Positions 28,671-39,720 of a stretch of 64,000 bases of DNA are shown here, one piece after another. A program made the translations under genes and the position numbers. The stretch's first letter is position 1; each line of letters opens with the position of its first letter. Origin of the DNA: Zygnema cylindricum. Its lineage: Eukaryota > Streptophyta > Zygnematophyceae > Zygnematales > Zygnemataceae. A model generated the notes under the pieces. The model did no database searches, had not been told where the DNA came from, and saw only the letters and a program-made list of their open reading frames with translations. The DNA lies in assembly GCA_037447655.1 (NCBI GenBank), contig JBBHKE010001334.1, forward strand, positions 1 through 64,000, in the 5' to 3' direction.

Positions 28671-29204
28671 TGTTATAACAGGATCATGTAAATCAATTAT
28701 TCACCAGCGGAAGCATTCACAAATTTCAGACATCAGAAATTCACAGATAACAAAGGAACTCGACCAAATAGAAAATATATTCAATCGAACTTTTTACATC
28801 CCCTTTTCTTCCTTCAACTTCACTTCCTTTTCTGATATATAAAACTATACTACACTCCTCCTAAAATACTTTCTTCCAACACCACGAGAAGACAGAACTA
28901 TACTACTTCTGTCACAGTTCCACTCAGACTCCACTTTCACGATTTTTGACACTTAGGCTCTGAAACGCTTAATAAAACATTAGTGCGCCGAAACTGAACG
29001 TGAGCTGGACTTAAGACCGTACCACGGTTCTACGCACTAAATAATTCACCAACTGTACAGTACCACGTCACGAACCTTTACCGACACTCAGACTAAACAG
29101 GACGTACCGGGAAAAACATAATTGCCGACGTCAACGGAACATTAATTTAACATAAACAAACTGAACACAAAACTGAACTGAATTTACACATAGAAATCTT
29201 AACA
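28671..29204 (-). repeat. 3' LTR of element D1 (534 bp)
   Basis: Minus strand begins TGTTAAGATTTC at 29204 and ends ...CCTGTTATAACA at 28671. The end matches the LTR end before the conventional PBS at 37288 (GATTTACATGATCTTGTTAT). A polypurine tract precedes it. Confidence 0.85.
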
Positions 29205-29215
29205 ATCCCCCTCTT
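29205..29215 (-). other. Polypurine tract of element D1
   Basis: Minus strand AAGAGGGGGAT immediately before the LTR start TGTTAAG; the plus-strand primer site for reverse transcription. Confidence 0.75.
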
Positions 29216-29489
29216 CAATGTGTGAGTTAGAAAAGGATTATATCAATCCTAATTTTGGTCTCCCTCTCAAAAGTACATCTGCTACTGCCGCCTTCGTCAA
29301 CATAACTGCGGCTTCCTCCAAGGTCAAAATATATTGAAACTGAATTTCCTTTTATGCGACTAGGTCACGCACAAAATGCCATTGAATGCGGATATGCTTC
29401 GTACGTTTATGAAAAACAGGATTTCTAACTAATGCGATAAAACTCATGCTATCTGTAATAATTTGCAAACATCCAATAGGAACATTTAA

Positions 29490-29900
29490 TTAAAATAACA
29501 TTTCTTTTAACCAAACAGATGCTTTTGCGGCATGGCAAGCCGCCATTTCCTCAGCTTCAGTAGAACTTAACGCGACGGTCGGTTGGAGTCTCGAACTCCA
29601 CGAAACTGCCGCTCCACTCAAAACAAAAGCGTATCCGGAAGTTGACTTTCCAGAGTCAAAATCGCCTCCCCAATCTGCGTCACAGTATCCGATACACTCC
29701 AAACTTCCATTCGATTTATATAATAGGCCGACATCGAACGTACCGGCCAGATATCGAAATATGCGCTTCACGGCTTCCGAGTGAGCCTTCTTCGACCTAT
29801 GACATATCGGCTAACAACTGAAACTGCTGCCAATATGTCAGGCCTTGTACCTACGCTGAGGTACATCAAACTTCCGATCGCATCCCGATACGGAACTTTA
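29490..29900 (-). pseudogene. Element D1 RNase H region
   Basis: KRIFRYLAGTFDVGLLY, GYCDADWGGDFDSGKSTSGY, VSWSSRLQPTVALSSTEAE and ACHAAKASVWLKEML, the copia RNase H signature with its Asp and Glu. Continues from the reverse transcriptase across the MITE insertion. Stops occur toward the polypurine tract. Confidence 0.85.
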
Positions 29901-29908
29901 ACATCTGT

Positions 29909-30716
29909 CAGAGGTCGCAAACGGTCAACCGAAACCCGTGACCGACCGTTAACCGACCGCCCGCGCCGGATCCGGAACAGATTCGGTTGTCAAATTTTGG
30001 GGGTCGGGCGGTTACGGTCGGTTGACTCACCAAGAAAAAAAAAACGGTCAGTTACAGTCAGTCAAACAAAAAACCAAAAAAAAAGAAAATTTTGTACTTT
30101 TTTTTTCCAACATTATTGTTCTTTGTACTTTTGGTATCGTGGAAGTACGTGGCATCATGATTAGCGTCGCAAATCTGACACGGTACTAACACTATTCATT
30201 TCACGAATCTTACAAAAAGATAATCCAACATTCATGTACTTTGTACACTTTGGCATCGTGGAAGTACGTGACATCATGATTAGCGTCGCAAATCTGACAC
30301 GGTAGTGTAGTAAGCTATTTATTTCGCAAATCAAAGGGAACGAGACAAAGCGTCGCAAATCTGACACGGTAGTACACTATTAATTTCGAAAATCTTAGGG
30401 AACGCGACAAAGCGTCGCAAATTTGACACGGTTGTACAGTATTCATTTCGCAAATCTTAGGGAACGCGACATATTGTAATTATTGGCTTATTCCGTCGTA
30501 CATTGATTAATTTTGTACTTTTTCGGTTACGGGCGGACACAGTAAGTCGCGAAAAATCATGATTTGGTTAATTTTTTTATTCGTAAACGACGGTCGGTTA
30601 ACGGTTAACAATTTTGGAGCGTGACAAAACTCGGTCAGGCGTCGGTTACTCAGATTTTGAAAAAAAAAAAAACGGTCGGTTTCGGGTATGAAAATTTTTG
30701 ACTTTTGAGACCTCTG
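29909..30716. mobile_element. hAT-type MITE with 8-bp target duplication
   Basis: 808 bp, no transposase. Ends CAGAGGTCGCAAA and, inverted, CAGAGGTCTCAAA. Flanked by ACATCTGT on both sides (29901-29908 and 30717-30724); an 8-bp duplication and CAG-type ends are diagnostic of the hAT superfamily. The related copia copy at 33012 has the uninterrupted site with a single ACATCTGT. The outer parts are rich in CGGTCGGTT words. Confidence 0.93.
30160..30475. repeat. Internal repeats of the hAT MITE
   Basis: AGCGTCGCAAATCTGACACG occurs with few changes at about 30163, 30278, 30350 and 30411, each followed by GGTAGTA-like sequence and ATTCATTTCGCAAATC. They may be transposase-binding repeats. Confidence 0.75.
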
Positions 30717-31890
30717 ACATCTGTCTCCTCCTCAAATTTCCGAATCTGCACTTTCGGATCCAAGGGAGTAGAAATCGGTTTTGCATTCAGCATGCCAAAC
30801 CGTGTCAAAACAACCCTGCAATATTGAGCCTGGCTCAATTTAATGTCACCATTATGGTGACGAATCACCTCAATCCCGAATATGTGACGAACTTCTCCCA
30901 AATCCGTCACCTTGAATTGAAAACGCAAATAAGCCTTCAATTCATTGATTTTTTGCAAACTGTCAAGAGTCATCAAAAAATCATCAACATAAACTGAGAA
31001 GATAATTTGATCTTCTCCTTCCCCCTTAATATAAACTCCCGAATCTGAGGTAGTTCGGACAAATCCAAATTCGGTAAGTACGGAATGTAGTCGTAAGTAC
31101 CAAGTACGAGGCGCTTGCTTCAAGCTGTAGACAGACTTTCGCAGCCGCCATACCTTCCCTTCCTTTGACACAACTCCTTCCGGAACCTTCATGTATACTT
31201 CTTTTTCAAGTTCGCCATTTAAGAATGTCGTCTTCACATCCATTTGATGGATGTGCTTTTTACCAGATGCCGCAATCGCCACAATCATCCGTAACGAGTC
31301 GAATTTAACTACAGGCGCATATGTCTCCGTGTAATCTACTCCTTCCCGTTGCTGAAATCTTTTGCAAACTAACCTAGCCTTGTATTTGATCACCTCTCCA
31401 GTAGCACCAGTTTTGGTCTTAAAGATCCACTTCGCGTCAATCGCCTTCTTCCCCTCCGGTAAGTCTACTTCCTCGAATGTACGATTTTCAACAATGGACT
31501 TGAATTCTCTTTCCCAAGCCGGTTGCCATTTTGACTCCCAATCTTTTGAATTTCTCGCTTCGGTATAAGATTGAGGGTCACTGGCAGAATTTTCACAAAG
31601 TGAATGCTAGAGGAGGAAATCCTCCTCTCTTGATGCCGAAATAAAGTAGTGAGTATTTTCGGCATTTCCCCCTTATTTATCATAGGACAAACGTGTCGGT
31701 TTCCTTCCCCTTGTATCTCTTATAATCCTCCGTAATTGAACATCTTCTTCAACATTCGGTTCCATTTCAGTTACACTCGGCAAACTAGATTTAGAATTTT
31801 GAGAATTTCGAGATTTCGAGGACATTCGGGAATTGACACTTTGAGATTCAACGTCAATGTCCCCAATGTCATCCTTAATGTCCAATTTTG
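30717..31890 (-). pseudogene. Element D1 reverse transcriptase and linker
   Basis: One open frame from 31393: YKARLVCKRFQQREGVDYTE, HQMDVKTTFLNGELEKEVYM, LKQAPRTWY and the active site SVYVDDF, then YILGIE-type RHIFGIEVIRHHNGDIKLSQ. Upstream (31885-31673) is the Ser-rich linker MDIKDDIGDIDVESQSVNSR ending RGRKPTRLSYDK, which is also found at 34032. The part beyond 31114 is one arm of the inverted repeat. Confidence 0.87.
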
Positions 31891-32494
31891 TTTTCCTTCA
31901 AAATTGAAACAGTAATCTGATTTCTCCTCTTCATTTTAAAATACTTTCTTCCAACACCACCAGAAGACAGAACTATACTACTTTTGTCACAGTTCCACTC
32001 ACTCCACTTTCACGATTTTTGACACTTAGGCTCTGAAACGCCTAATAAAACATTAGTGCGCCGAAACTAAACGTGAGCTGGACTTAAGACCGTACCACGG
32101 TTCTACGCACTAAATAATTCACTAACTGTACATTACCACGTCACGAACCTTTACCGACACTCATACTAAACAGGACGTACCCGGATAAACATAACTGCCG
32201 ACGTCAACTGAACATTAATTTAACATAAACAAACTGAACACAAAACTGAACAAAATTTACACATTGAAATCTTAACAATAAGGAGTAGATTACACGGAGA
32301 CATATGCGCCTGTAGTTAAATTCGACTCGTTACGGATGATTGTGGCGATTGCGGCATCCGGTAAAAAGCACATCCATCAAATGGATGTGGAGACGGCATT
32401 CTTAAATGGCGAACTTGAAGAAGAAATATACATGAAGGTTCCGAAAGGAGTTGTGTCAAAGGAAGGGAAGGTATGGCGGCTGCGAAAGTCTCTC
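31114..32494 (-). repeat. Left arm of 1381-bp inverted repeat
   Basis: Reverse-complementary to 33423-34803. Both arms are exactly 1381 bp and share one axis at 32958.5, so insertions and deletions are absent or balanced. It contains, left to right, reverse transcriptase (minus), linker (minus), an LTR fragment (minus, 31936-32277) and a reverse transcriptase piece (plus, 32280-32494). Confidence 0.9.
31936..32277 (-). repeat. LTR fragment of lineage D, left arm
   Basis: Matches 28850-29204 of the D1 LTR and ends precisely at the LTR terminus (minus strand TGTTAAGATTTCAATG, from 32277). The next bases are AT, then reverse transcriptase sequence AAGGAGTAGATTACACGG. Confidence 0.85.
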
Positions 32495-33640
32495 GTACGT
32501 TTATGAAAAACAGGATTTCTAACTAATGCGATAAAACTCATGCTATTTGTAAGAATTTGCAAACATCCAAGAGGAACATTTAATTCAAATAACATTTCTT
32601 TTAACGAAACAGACGCTTTTGCGGCATGGCAAGCCGCCATTTACTTAGCTTCAGTAGAACTTAACGCGACAGTCGGTTGGAGTCTCGAACTCCACGAAAC
32701 TGCCGCTCCACTCAAAACAAAAGCGAATCCGGAAGTTGACTTTCCGGAGTCAAAATCACCTCCCCAAACTGCGTCACAGTATCCGATACACTCCAAACTT
32801 CCATTTGATTTATATAATAGGCCGACGTCGAACGTACCGGCCAGACATCGAAATATGCGCTTCACGGCTTCCGAGTGAGCCTTCTTCGACCTATGACATA
32901 TCGGCTGACAACTGAAACTGCTGACAACTGAAACTGTTGCCGATATGTCAGGCCTTGTACCTACGCTGAGGTACATCAAACTTCCGATCGCTTCCCGATA
33001 CGGAACTTTAACATCTGTCTCCTCCTCAAATTTCCGAATCTGCACTTTCGGATCCAAGGGAATAGAAATCGATTTTGCATTCAGCATGCCAAATCGTGTC
33101 AGAACATCCCTGCAATATTGAGCCTGGCTCAATTTAATGTCACCATTATGGTGACGAATCACCTCAATCCCCAATATGTAACGAACTTCCCCCAAATCCG
33201 TCACCTTGAAGTGAAAACGCAAATAAGCCTTCAATTCATTGATTTTTTGCAAACTGTCAAAAATCATCAAAAATCATCAACATAAAATGAGAAGATAATT
33301 TGATCTTCTCCTTCCCCCTTAATATAAACTCTCGAATCTGAGGTAGTTCGGACAAATCCAAATTCGGTAAGTACAAAATATAGTCGTAAGTACCAAGTAC
33401 GAGGCGCTTGCTTCAAGCCGTAGAGAGACTTTCGCAGCCGCCATACCTTCCCTTCCTTTGACACAACTCCTTCCGGAACCTTCATGTATACTTCTTCTTC
33501 AAGTTCGCCATTTAAGAATGCCGTCTCCACATCCATTTGATGGATGTGCTTTTTACCGGATGCCGCAATCGCCACAATCATCCGTAACGAGTCGAATTTA
33601 ACTACAGGCGCATATGTCTCCGTGTAATCTATTCCTTATT
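32495..33640 (-). pseudogene. Element D2: RNase H and reverse transcriptase, spacer of the inverted repeat
   Basis: Minus-strand copy of 29400-31350 without the hAT MITE. RNase H reads LAGTFDVGLLYKSNGSLECI (32870 down), and the reverse transcriptase has IFSFYVDDF near 33285. Its upstream end reaches AGATTACACGG and stops at the LTR terminus at 33640. The site corresponding to the hAT insertion is empty at 33012. Confidence 0.85.
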
Positions 33641-34803
33641 GTTAAGATTTCAATGTGTAAATTTTGTTCAGTTTTGTGTTCAGTTTGTTTATGTTAAATT
33701 AATGTTCAGTTGACGTCGGCAGTTATGTTTATCCGGGTACGTCCTGTTTAGTATGAGTGTCGGTAAAGGTTCGTGACGTGGTACTGTACAGTTGGTGAAT
33801 TATTTAGTGCGTAGAACCGTGGTACGGTCTTAAGTCCAGCTCACGTTTAGTTTCGGCGCACTAATGTTTTATTAGGCGTTTCAGAGCCTAAGTGTCAAAA
33901 ATCGTGAAAGTGGAGTGAGTGGAACTGTGACAAAAGTAGTATAGTTCTGTCTTCTGGTGGTGTTGGAAGAAAGTATTTTAAAATGAAGAGGAGAAATCAG
34001 ATTACTGTTTCAGTTTTGAAGGAAAACAAAATTGGACATTAAGGATGACATTGGGGACATTGACGTTGAATCTCAAAGTGTCAATTCCCGAATATCCTCG
34101 AAATCTCGAAATTCTCAAAATTCTAAATCTAGTTTGCCGAGTGTAACTGAAATGGAACCGAATGTTGAAGAAGATGTTCAATTACGGAGGAGTATAAGAG
34201 ATACAAGGGGAAGGAAACCGACACGTTTGTCGTATGATAAATAAGGGGGAAATGCCGAAAATACTCACTACTTTATTTCGGCATCAAGAGAGGAGGATTT
34301 CCTCCTCTAGCAATCACTTTGTGAAAATTCAGCCACTAACCCTCAATCTTACACCGAAGTGAGAAATTCAAAAGATTGGGAGTCAAAATGGCAACCGGAT
34401 TGGGAAAGAGAATTCAAGTCCATTGTTGAAAATCGTACATTCGAGGAAGTAGACTTACCAGAGGGGAAGAAGGCGATTGACGCGAAGTGGATCTTTAAGA
34501 CCAAAACTGGTGCTACTGGAGAGGTGATCAAATACAAGGCTAGGTTAGTTTGCAAAAGATTTCAGCAACGGGAAAGAGTAGATTACACGGAGACATATGC
34601 GCCTGTAGTTAAATTCGACTCGTTACGGATGATTGTGGCGATTGCGGCATCCGGTAAAAAGCACATCCATCAAATGGATGTGGAGACGGCATTCTTAAAT
34701 GGCGAACTTGAAGAAGAAGTATACATGAAGGTTCCGGAAGGAGTTGTGTCAAAGGAAGGGAAGGTATGGCGGCTGCGAAAGTCTCTCTACGGCTTGAAGC
34801 AAG
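33423..34803 (+). repeat. Right arm of 1381-bp inverted repeat
   Basis: Mirror image of 31114-32494, differing by scattered substitutions only (for example SRISSKS here, SRMSSKS there). Includes the LTR fragment 33640-33981, the linker at 34032-34244 and the reverse transcriptase start to 34803, where it fuses to gag. Confidence 0.9.
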
Positions 34804-35333
34804 TTGAAAATGAGTCTGATTTGGAGGAGGACAGTGATGAGGAAGAATTCATACAGATGTTTGGCAAAGTCGTTCTCTTCAATGGAACGAATTACTATAT
34901 ATGGAAGCGATATATTAAAGGACAGCTAGAACTTCGGCATCTTTGGAAAATTGTTACTGGAGAGGAGACCATACCAATTTCTGATCGAAAGGCTAGAAAT
35001 AGATGGAAACGAAAGAATTTCGCGGCCTATACTGGCCTTATGCAAACTTGTACGCCCGTTGTTCATGATTATTTTCTGACGCATGATTCTGTTAATAAAT
35101 GTTGGTGGGCTATCGAGAATGAATTTGAAAAAGGAAATCAAAATCGCGGCCAACATGCATATACCGAATTTCTTAATTTTGAGATGAATCTGAATGAATG
35201 GATAGGAGATGCTTCAAAACGTTTCAATATTATTGTGGAAAGACTTGCGGCTACAAGTCGGTTTGTCATTGAGGCGGATAAAGTTACTGGCTTTCTAAAT
35301 GCTTTGCCGGATAGGCTTGTCCATCTCAAATAA
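34359..35333 (+). pseudogene. Chimeric ORF: reverse transcriptase N-part fused in frame to gag
   Basis: 324 codons without a stop. Residues ~1-148 are the linker end and the first third of the reverse transcriptase (WIFKTKTGATGEVIKYKARL, KKHIHQMDVETAFLNGELEE, KSLYGLK). At 34803 it switches to gag: an acidic patch ESDLEEDSDEEE, then VLFNGTNYYIWKRYIKGQLE and the gag body. The order RT-then-gag is the reverse of a normal copia, so it arose by rearrangement at the inverted-repeat edge. Whether it is expressed is unknown. Confidence 0.82.
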
Positions 35334-35840
35334 ATTTTGAGTGTGAAAAAGAGGTTAACTTATGAGTTTGTATTATCCTATTTAAAAGATAACGAAGATA
35401 ATCGAGTGAGTTCTTCTCGGAGAACTCCTTCTTCCGGTACTCTAAACGCCACCGTTCCAAATTCAGGCGATCTATTTTCTTTGCGTGGTGGCGGAAGAGG
35501 AGGAGGAAGGGGTGGAGGCCCACGAGGTAGAGGAAAGGGACAAGCAAAAGGAGAAAATCAAAAACCATTTTCTGCCGCTCCCGGTCTGAACTCTGTTGCA
35601 TGCTTTCAATGCAACAAGCTCGGACATATGGCGGCATCATGTCCGGATAAGGAGCGACAATGTTATTATTGCGGCAAATGGGGGCATGTGAGTCCTCAAT
35701 GTTACGCAAAATCGGAGTCCGAAAGAGGAGGTGGTAGAGGAGGAGCTAATGTTGGCCGAGGCGGTTCTAATAGTGGCCGTGGTGGTGGCCGATTCGGCGG
35801 CCGAGGTGGAGGACGTCTTGGTGGTCGTGGAGGTGGTTGA
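34804..35840 (+). pseudogene. Element D4 gag with two zinc knuckles and Gly/Arg-rich tail
   Basis: Gag body to 35333, one stop, then LSVKKRLTYEFVLSYLKDNE and a nucleocapsid part with two CCHC knuckles, CFQCNKLGHMAASC and CYYCGKWGHVSPQC, flanked by RGGGRGGGRGGGPRGRG and a second Gly/Arg block. Lineage A has only one knuckle, so these are different copia clades. A stop falls at 35838. Confidence 0.87.
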
Positions 35841-36995
35841 AATGGTGGCCGATTTGGAGGCCATGGAAATTATATGGGAAGTCGAAATGACGATTATGAA
35901 GAAGAAGAGGAATCGGGTGCTCAGATTTTCTCATGTCTAAATTTATCTATAAATTCACTCAATGAAAAGTCGAAATCGGAAAAAGAGTGGGTGATTGATT
36001 CCGGAGCGTTGCATCACGTTTGTACCGATGTAACACTATTTAATGACTTGCGGCAATTGACGGTTCCTAAATTAATTACACTGGCAAGTGGACAAGTCAT
36101 TACGGTTGGAAAAGTAGGCACGGTCCGAATTGACCTACCTACTTATCATTTTGATGGCACGGAACGCTTGACAGAAGCTCGTCTAGTGAATGTTTTATAC
36201 ATTCCGGACGGATCGGTAAATCTTCTAAGTGTACCTCAAATTCAGCGCGCGGGTGGAAGTGTACTTGCACTTGGTGACTCTTCAATTCAAATTAAAAATT
36301 CGAAAGGAGTTATCATTGGTGAAGGAGAGGTGACAGAAAATCTGCATAGTCGGCTAATTTGGCGCCGACCGAAGTCAGAAATTCAACCGGATGGTTTGAT
36401 TGCTCAGATTTCAGAGCTTAAGGGTGATTTGACTCTTTGGCACCATCGAATGTGCCATACATCCGAGGGTAGTTTGAGGCGGATGATTAAAGTGGGATGT
36501 GCGAGAGGCTTGGATTTGACATCGGGAGAGAAAGTAAATGGATGTGAAGGGTGTAGCCGAGGGAGGCAAATTCGGAAGCCTCACCCGACTAAGGATATAA
36601 AATTCAGATCCGAAAAACCCCTCGATTTGGTCCATGTCGATTTATGTGGACACATTAAACCGGAGAGTATTGGAGGAAATACGTATTTAATGGTGATTGT
36701 GGATGATTACTCACGATTTTCTTGGGTAATCCTCCTGAGTTCAAAATCTGAAGCTCTTGAGAGATTTAAGGAGTGACATGTCATGGCAGAGAGACAATGC
36801 GAAAGAAAATTGAAATCAATTCGAACAGACAATGGTGGTGAATTCCTCGCATTTGATGGATATTGTCGAGAATGGGGAATTAAGCATCAGTTGATGGCTT
36901 CTTACTCCCCGGAATCCAATGGAGTTGCTGAACGAAAAAATCGGACATTACAAGAAATGGTCCGCTCCATGGTGCACGCATCCGGTCTCTCAATG
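35841..36995 (+). pseudogene. Element D4 protease and integrase, truncated
   Basis: Protease active site WVIDSGALHHVCTDV, LYIPDGSVNLLSVPQIQRAG; zinc region LWHHRMCHTSEGSLRRM with CEGCSRG; integrase LVHVDLCG, IVDDYSRFSW, a stop at 36775, then IRTDNGGEFLAF and SPESNGVAERKNRTLQEMVR, which keeps the D-D-E residues. It stops near 36995 with no match beyond. Confidence 0.87.
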
Positions 36996-37049
36996 CAGTC
37001 TGGGGAGATGCATCATGCAGTCTGTGTAGAGATGCATTATGTGACTTAA

Positions 37050-37316
37050 GGAATGACACATTAAGATGTAGAGAGAAAATAAGATTTGAATGAAGAAAGA
37101 AGAGAGGTTGTTATTATGAAAGCTTCGGTTTTAATATATTTATATTTGACCGACATGTTTTATTGTGAGCCGTGAATTTTTTTTGTGTAAGAATGTTTAT
37201 TCAAAGCTTCCGCTATGTTAATGAGCTTGTTATTTATGAGCATCTATCGCAAGAAGAAATAATTGATTTACATGATCTTGTTATAACAAGTGGTATCGGA
37301 GCACTTGATCAATTTT
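37050..37316 (+). mobile_element. LTR end and conventional tRNA-iMet PBS of lineage D
   Basis: The last ~50 bp before 37288 match the D1 LTR end (ATTGATTTACATGATCTTGT then TATAACA). Two bases later TGGTATCGGAGC (37291-37302) complements the 3' end of an initiator tRNA-Met (GCTCCGATACCA). The rest upstream is AT-rich and only loosely LTR-like. Sequence beyond 37316 belongs to a DNA transposon. Confidence 0.7.
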
Positions 37317-38061
37317 TAACACTTACTTTGTATTTTAGTGCGGATCCGGCAGACCCGGATTTCATGTGTCTCTATGTGTTTCCTCTAAATTGTTACTTAA
37401 GTTTGTGACGATTGTACGAGTCGACAATACCCGTGACGCTTGTCACCGTGTACAATTTGTCTTTGTCGCACCGTATTTTTCCGAAACTTTTTGAAGCGTC
37501 GCTAGAAACATCGTAATTTTTGAAACGATTTGCATATTTGGTATTTCGCATGATATTGCGTGACATCGTAGACATGCAGCCTTGCAGCCGTGGCTGTACG
37601 ACATGCCTTTGCGAAAACCTCTTGTCCGGCTGCCATGACTTCGCAAGATTTTCACCTTCGCAGATTTTTCAAACCTTGCGTGAAATGACACTGCAGCATC
37701 GAGACCCCTGCAAATAAAAAAAATGTACAACATGCAAGCAGACAAAAAAACAACCATGTAATTTTTTTCGTCGTCAAAAACTTCTAAAAACTTTTCACAA
37801 GTGGGAAAATGTTTTCCTATTGGTTTTACTTTGCTTAAAACACATTGCTGATGTGGTTTATGATAATTTTGAAGATGACGTGACAATGGGTCGAAAAAAC
37901 GCAAGATGACAAATTTTCATACATCGTAAGTTCGCGAATGACGTAAATTCTACTCTACAAATTTGCGATTTCTTCGTACGGTTGCAACTTAGGCAGTACG
38001 GCGGTAAGTTACAAAGGATATTGACAAAAAAACCCGTACTTAGCCACATGGGGCCGTACCC
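37317..38061. mobile_element. TWA-flanked MITE, family 1 copy a (left end lost)
   Basis: Shares with its relatives GCGGATCCGGCAGACCCGGA, the sub-terminal words TGTGACGATTGTACGAG and GTGACATCGTAGACAT, the mid-element palindrome (about 37838-37860), GGGTCGAAAAAACGC, and the right end CCACATGGGGCCGTACCC followed by TAA. The left end is missing against the LTR remnant. Confidence 0.7.
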
Positions 38062-38461
38062 TAATTTAAATGGAAAGGGTTCATAAGAATCACAACAAAT
38101 TATCACTTAAGGCTAAAGTACAGTACTTTAGTGAAATTACATTAGGGGAAAAATGAGGTTGTTAACGAACGGCCGTACTGTTGGGTACAGTGCCGCACCT
38201 TTTTTTTTTTTTTTTTAAACAAGGTTACTAAATGACCGATTTGATTCTCCAAGGTTATGGGCGTAAACCTTGACCGTTGGATGTCAAGCTTCACAAAATC
38301 GGCGCGATCGGTCAAACCTTTCAGAGATTGCAACAAGTGACATGGAGGACAATTTTCATAGCATAAACGTATATCATTGTGCCGCATCCAAAAGTGAACA
38401 AATATCATAGATGTCTAATTCGTACGGATTTGGACTTCTCTACAATTTTTACTTATTATTA

Positions 38462-39170
38462 GGGTAACCCTCCATCAGGCGCCGACAGTAATCGTACGGA
38501 AACGTTTGCTGGCAGTAATACTTCGATCACTTCTCTATCAGATCGTGTCAGCAATGGAATCTATTACGTACGTGCTTTCTTTCAATTGGACGCACGTAGG
38601 TTCATGTTTTGACGACGAGCAGTCAAAGATTCCAAAAGCACAATATCTGGACTTGTATCCGTACATCCAGTCGCAAAATTAAATTACGTGACTGTACAAT
38701 TTGTACGTTCGTGTTTTTTATTTTTTGTAGCTGTTTTGTTGTTCGTGTTTCGTCGTGGCGCCATAAATTCCGGATGTCAACGGATCGTGGAGGAGGCGTC
38801 ACGACACATTCTTCACCAAAGATTTTTTTTGTTGGTTTTCGTTGGATTTGATTCCCGTCTGTCCGAAGGCGCGCGGCCCGTAAATCACCTATCCACGCGT
38901 AAACATTTTACACGTCCGGTGATTGGTGACTCTCCTCTTGAGGAGATTAATTAATCAATGGACGACGTGCCCGCTTGCTTCGAAAACATGTAATCGGCAG
39001 TCGACGTTGTCTCGCAGAAGTTTGGAGAATCTTGACGCGCCGACATTAATCATGTTGAAAAAAAATAAAAACTAAATCAGTAAGTCTCTGTACGGAAATG
39101 GGTTGGATCTGTACAAAAGTACACTTTTTCCAGTAAATAACCCCACTTTTCGCCTGATGGAGGTTCACCC
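38462..39170. mobile_element. TWA-flanked MITE, family 2 copy 1 (nested)
   Basis: 709 bp; ends GGGTAACCCTCCATCAGGCG and CGCCTGATGGAGGTTCACCC; TTA on both sides (38459-38461, 39171-39173). No transposase frame. TIR pattern and 3-bp TWA duplication fit PIF/Harbinger. Confidence 0.85.
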
Positions 39171-39199
39171 TTATTCGCTACTTAAATACTTTTTGTAAA

Positions 39200-39720
39200 T
39201 TTCATTTATTTTTCGTTGTACGATGTAAGAAAATGTACGGAAATTGTCCCTTTTAAAAATCCTACAAAAATCTTAAACCTACGGGCAAGATATAGAAATG
39301 TACGAAATTATACGCAAAGTGTACCCTTAAAAACCTTAAAAGTACAGAAAATGTAAGGCAGTTGTACTGAAACATGCGTGACTGTACGGTAATGTACCCT
39401 AACTCCCTAAAATCCCCTTTAAATAGCCCTAAAAAGTACGAAAATACACGGATGCTGTACAAAAATGTACAAAAATTTAAGGCAGTAAACTTAAATGTAC
39501 GGGAATGTACTAGAATGTACCCTAAAATGAGTAAAATTATAACGTCAAAAGTACAAAAATATACAGTACTGTACTTAAGTGTACGAAAAAAAGATAGCAG
39601 TTGTATTGAAATATAAGAGAATGTACGAAAATGTACCCTAAAAACCTTATCATTCCCCCTTATATAACCCTAAAAGTATTGAAATGTACGATAACTATAA
39701 GTAAATGTACGAAAAAAAAA
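39200..39720. repeat. Minisatellite rich in GTACG, about 125-bp units
   Basis: Roughly four degenerate units, each running AAAATGTACCCTAAAAACC, AAAAGTACGAAAATA, then TTTAAGGCAGTTGTACTG. The words GTACG, GTACA and GTACC recur every 10-25 bp throughout. Confidence 0.75.

Larger units (their letters stand above)
28671..31890 (-). mobile_element. Copia element D1, 5'-truncated
   Basis: Minus-strand copia of a lineage distinct from A/C/E: 3' LTR (29204-28671), polypurine tract, RNase H, reverse transcriptase and the linker ahead of it. An hAT MITE (29909-30716) splits the reverse transcriptase. At about 31890-31936 it passes into an LTR fragment, part of a large inverted repeat. Confidence 0.87.
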
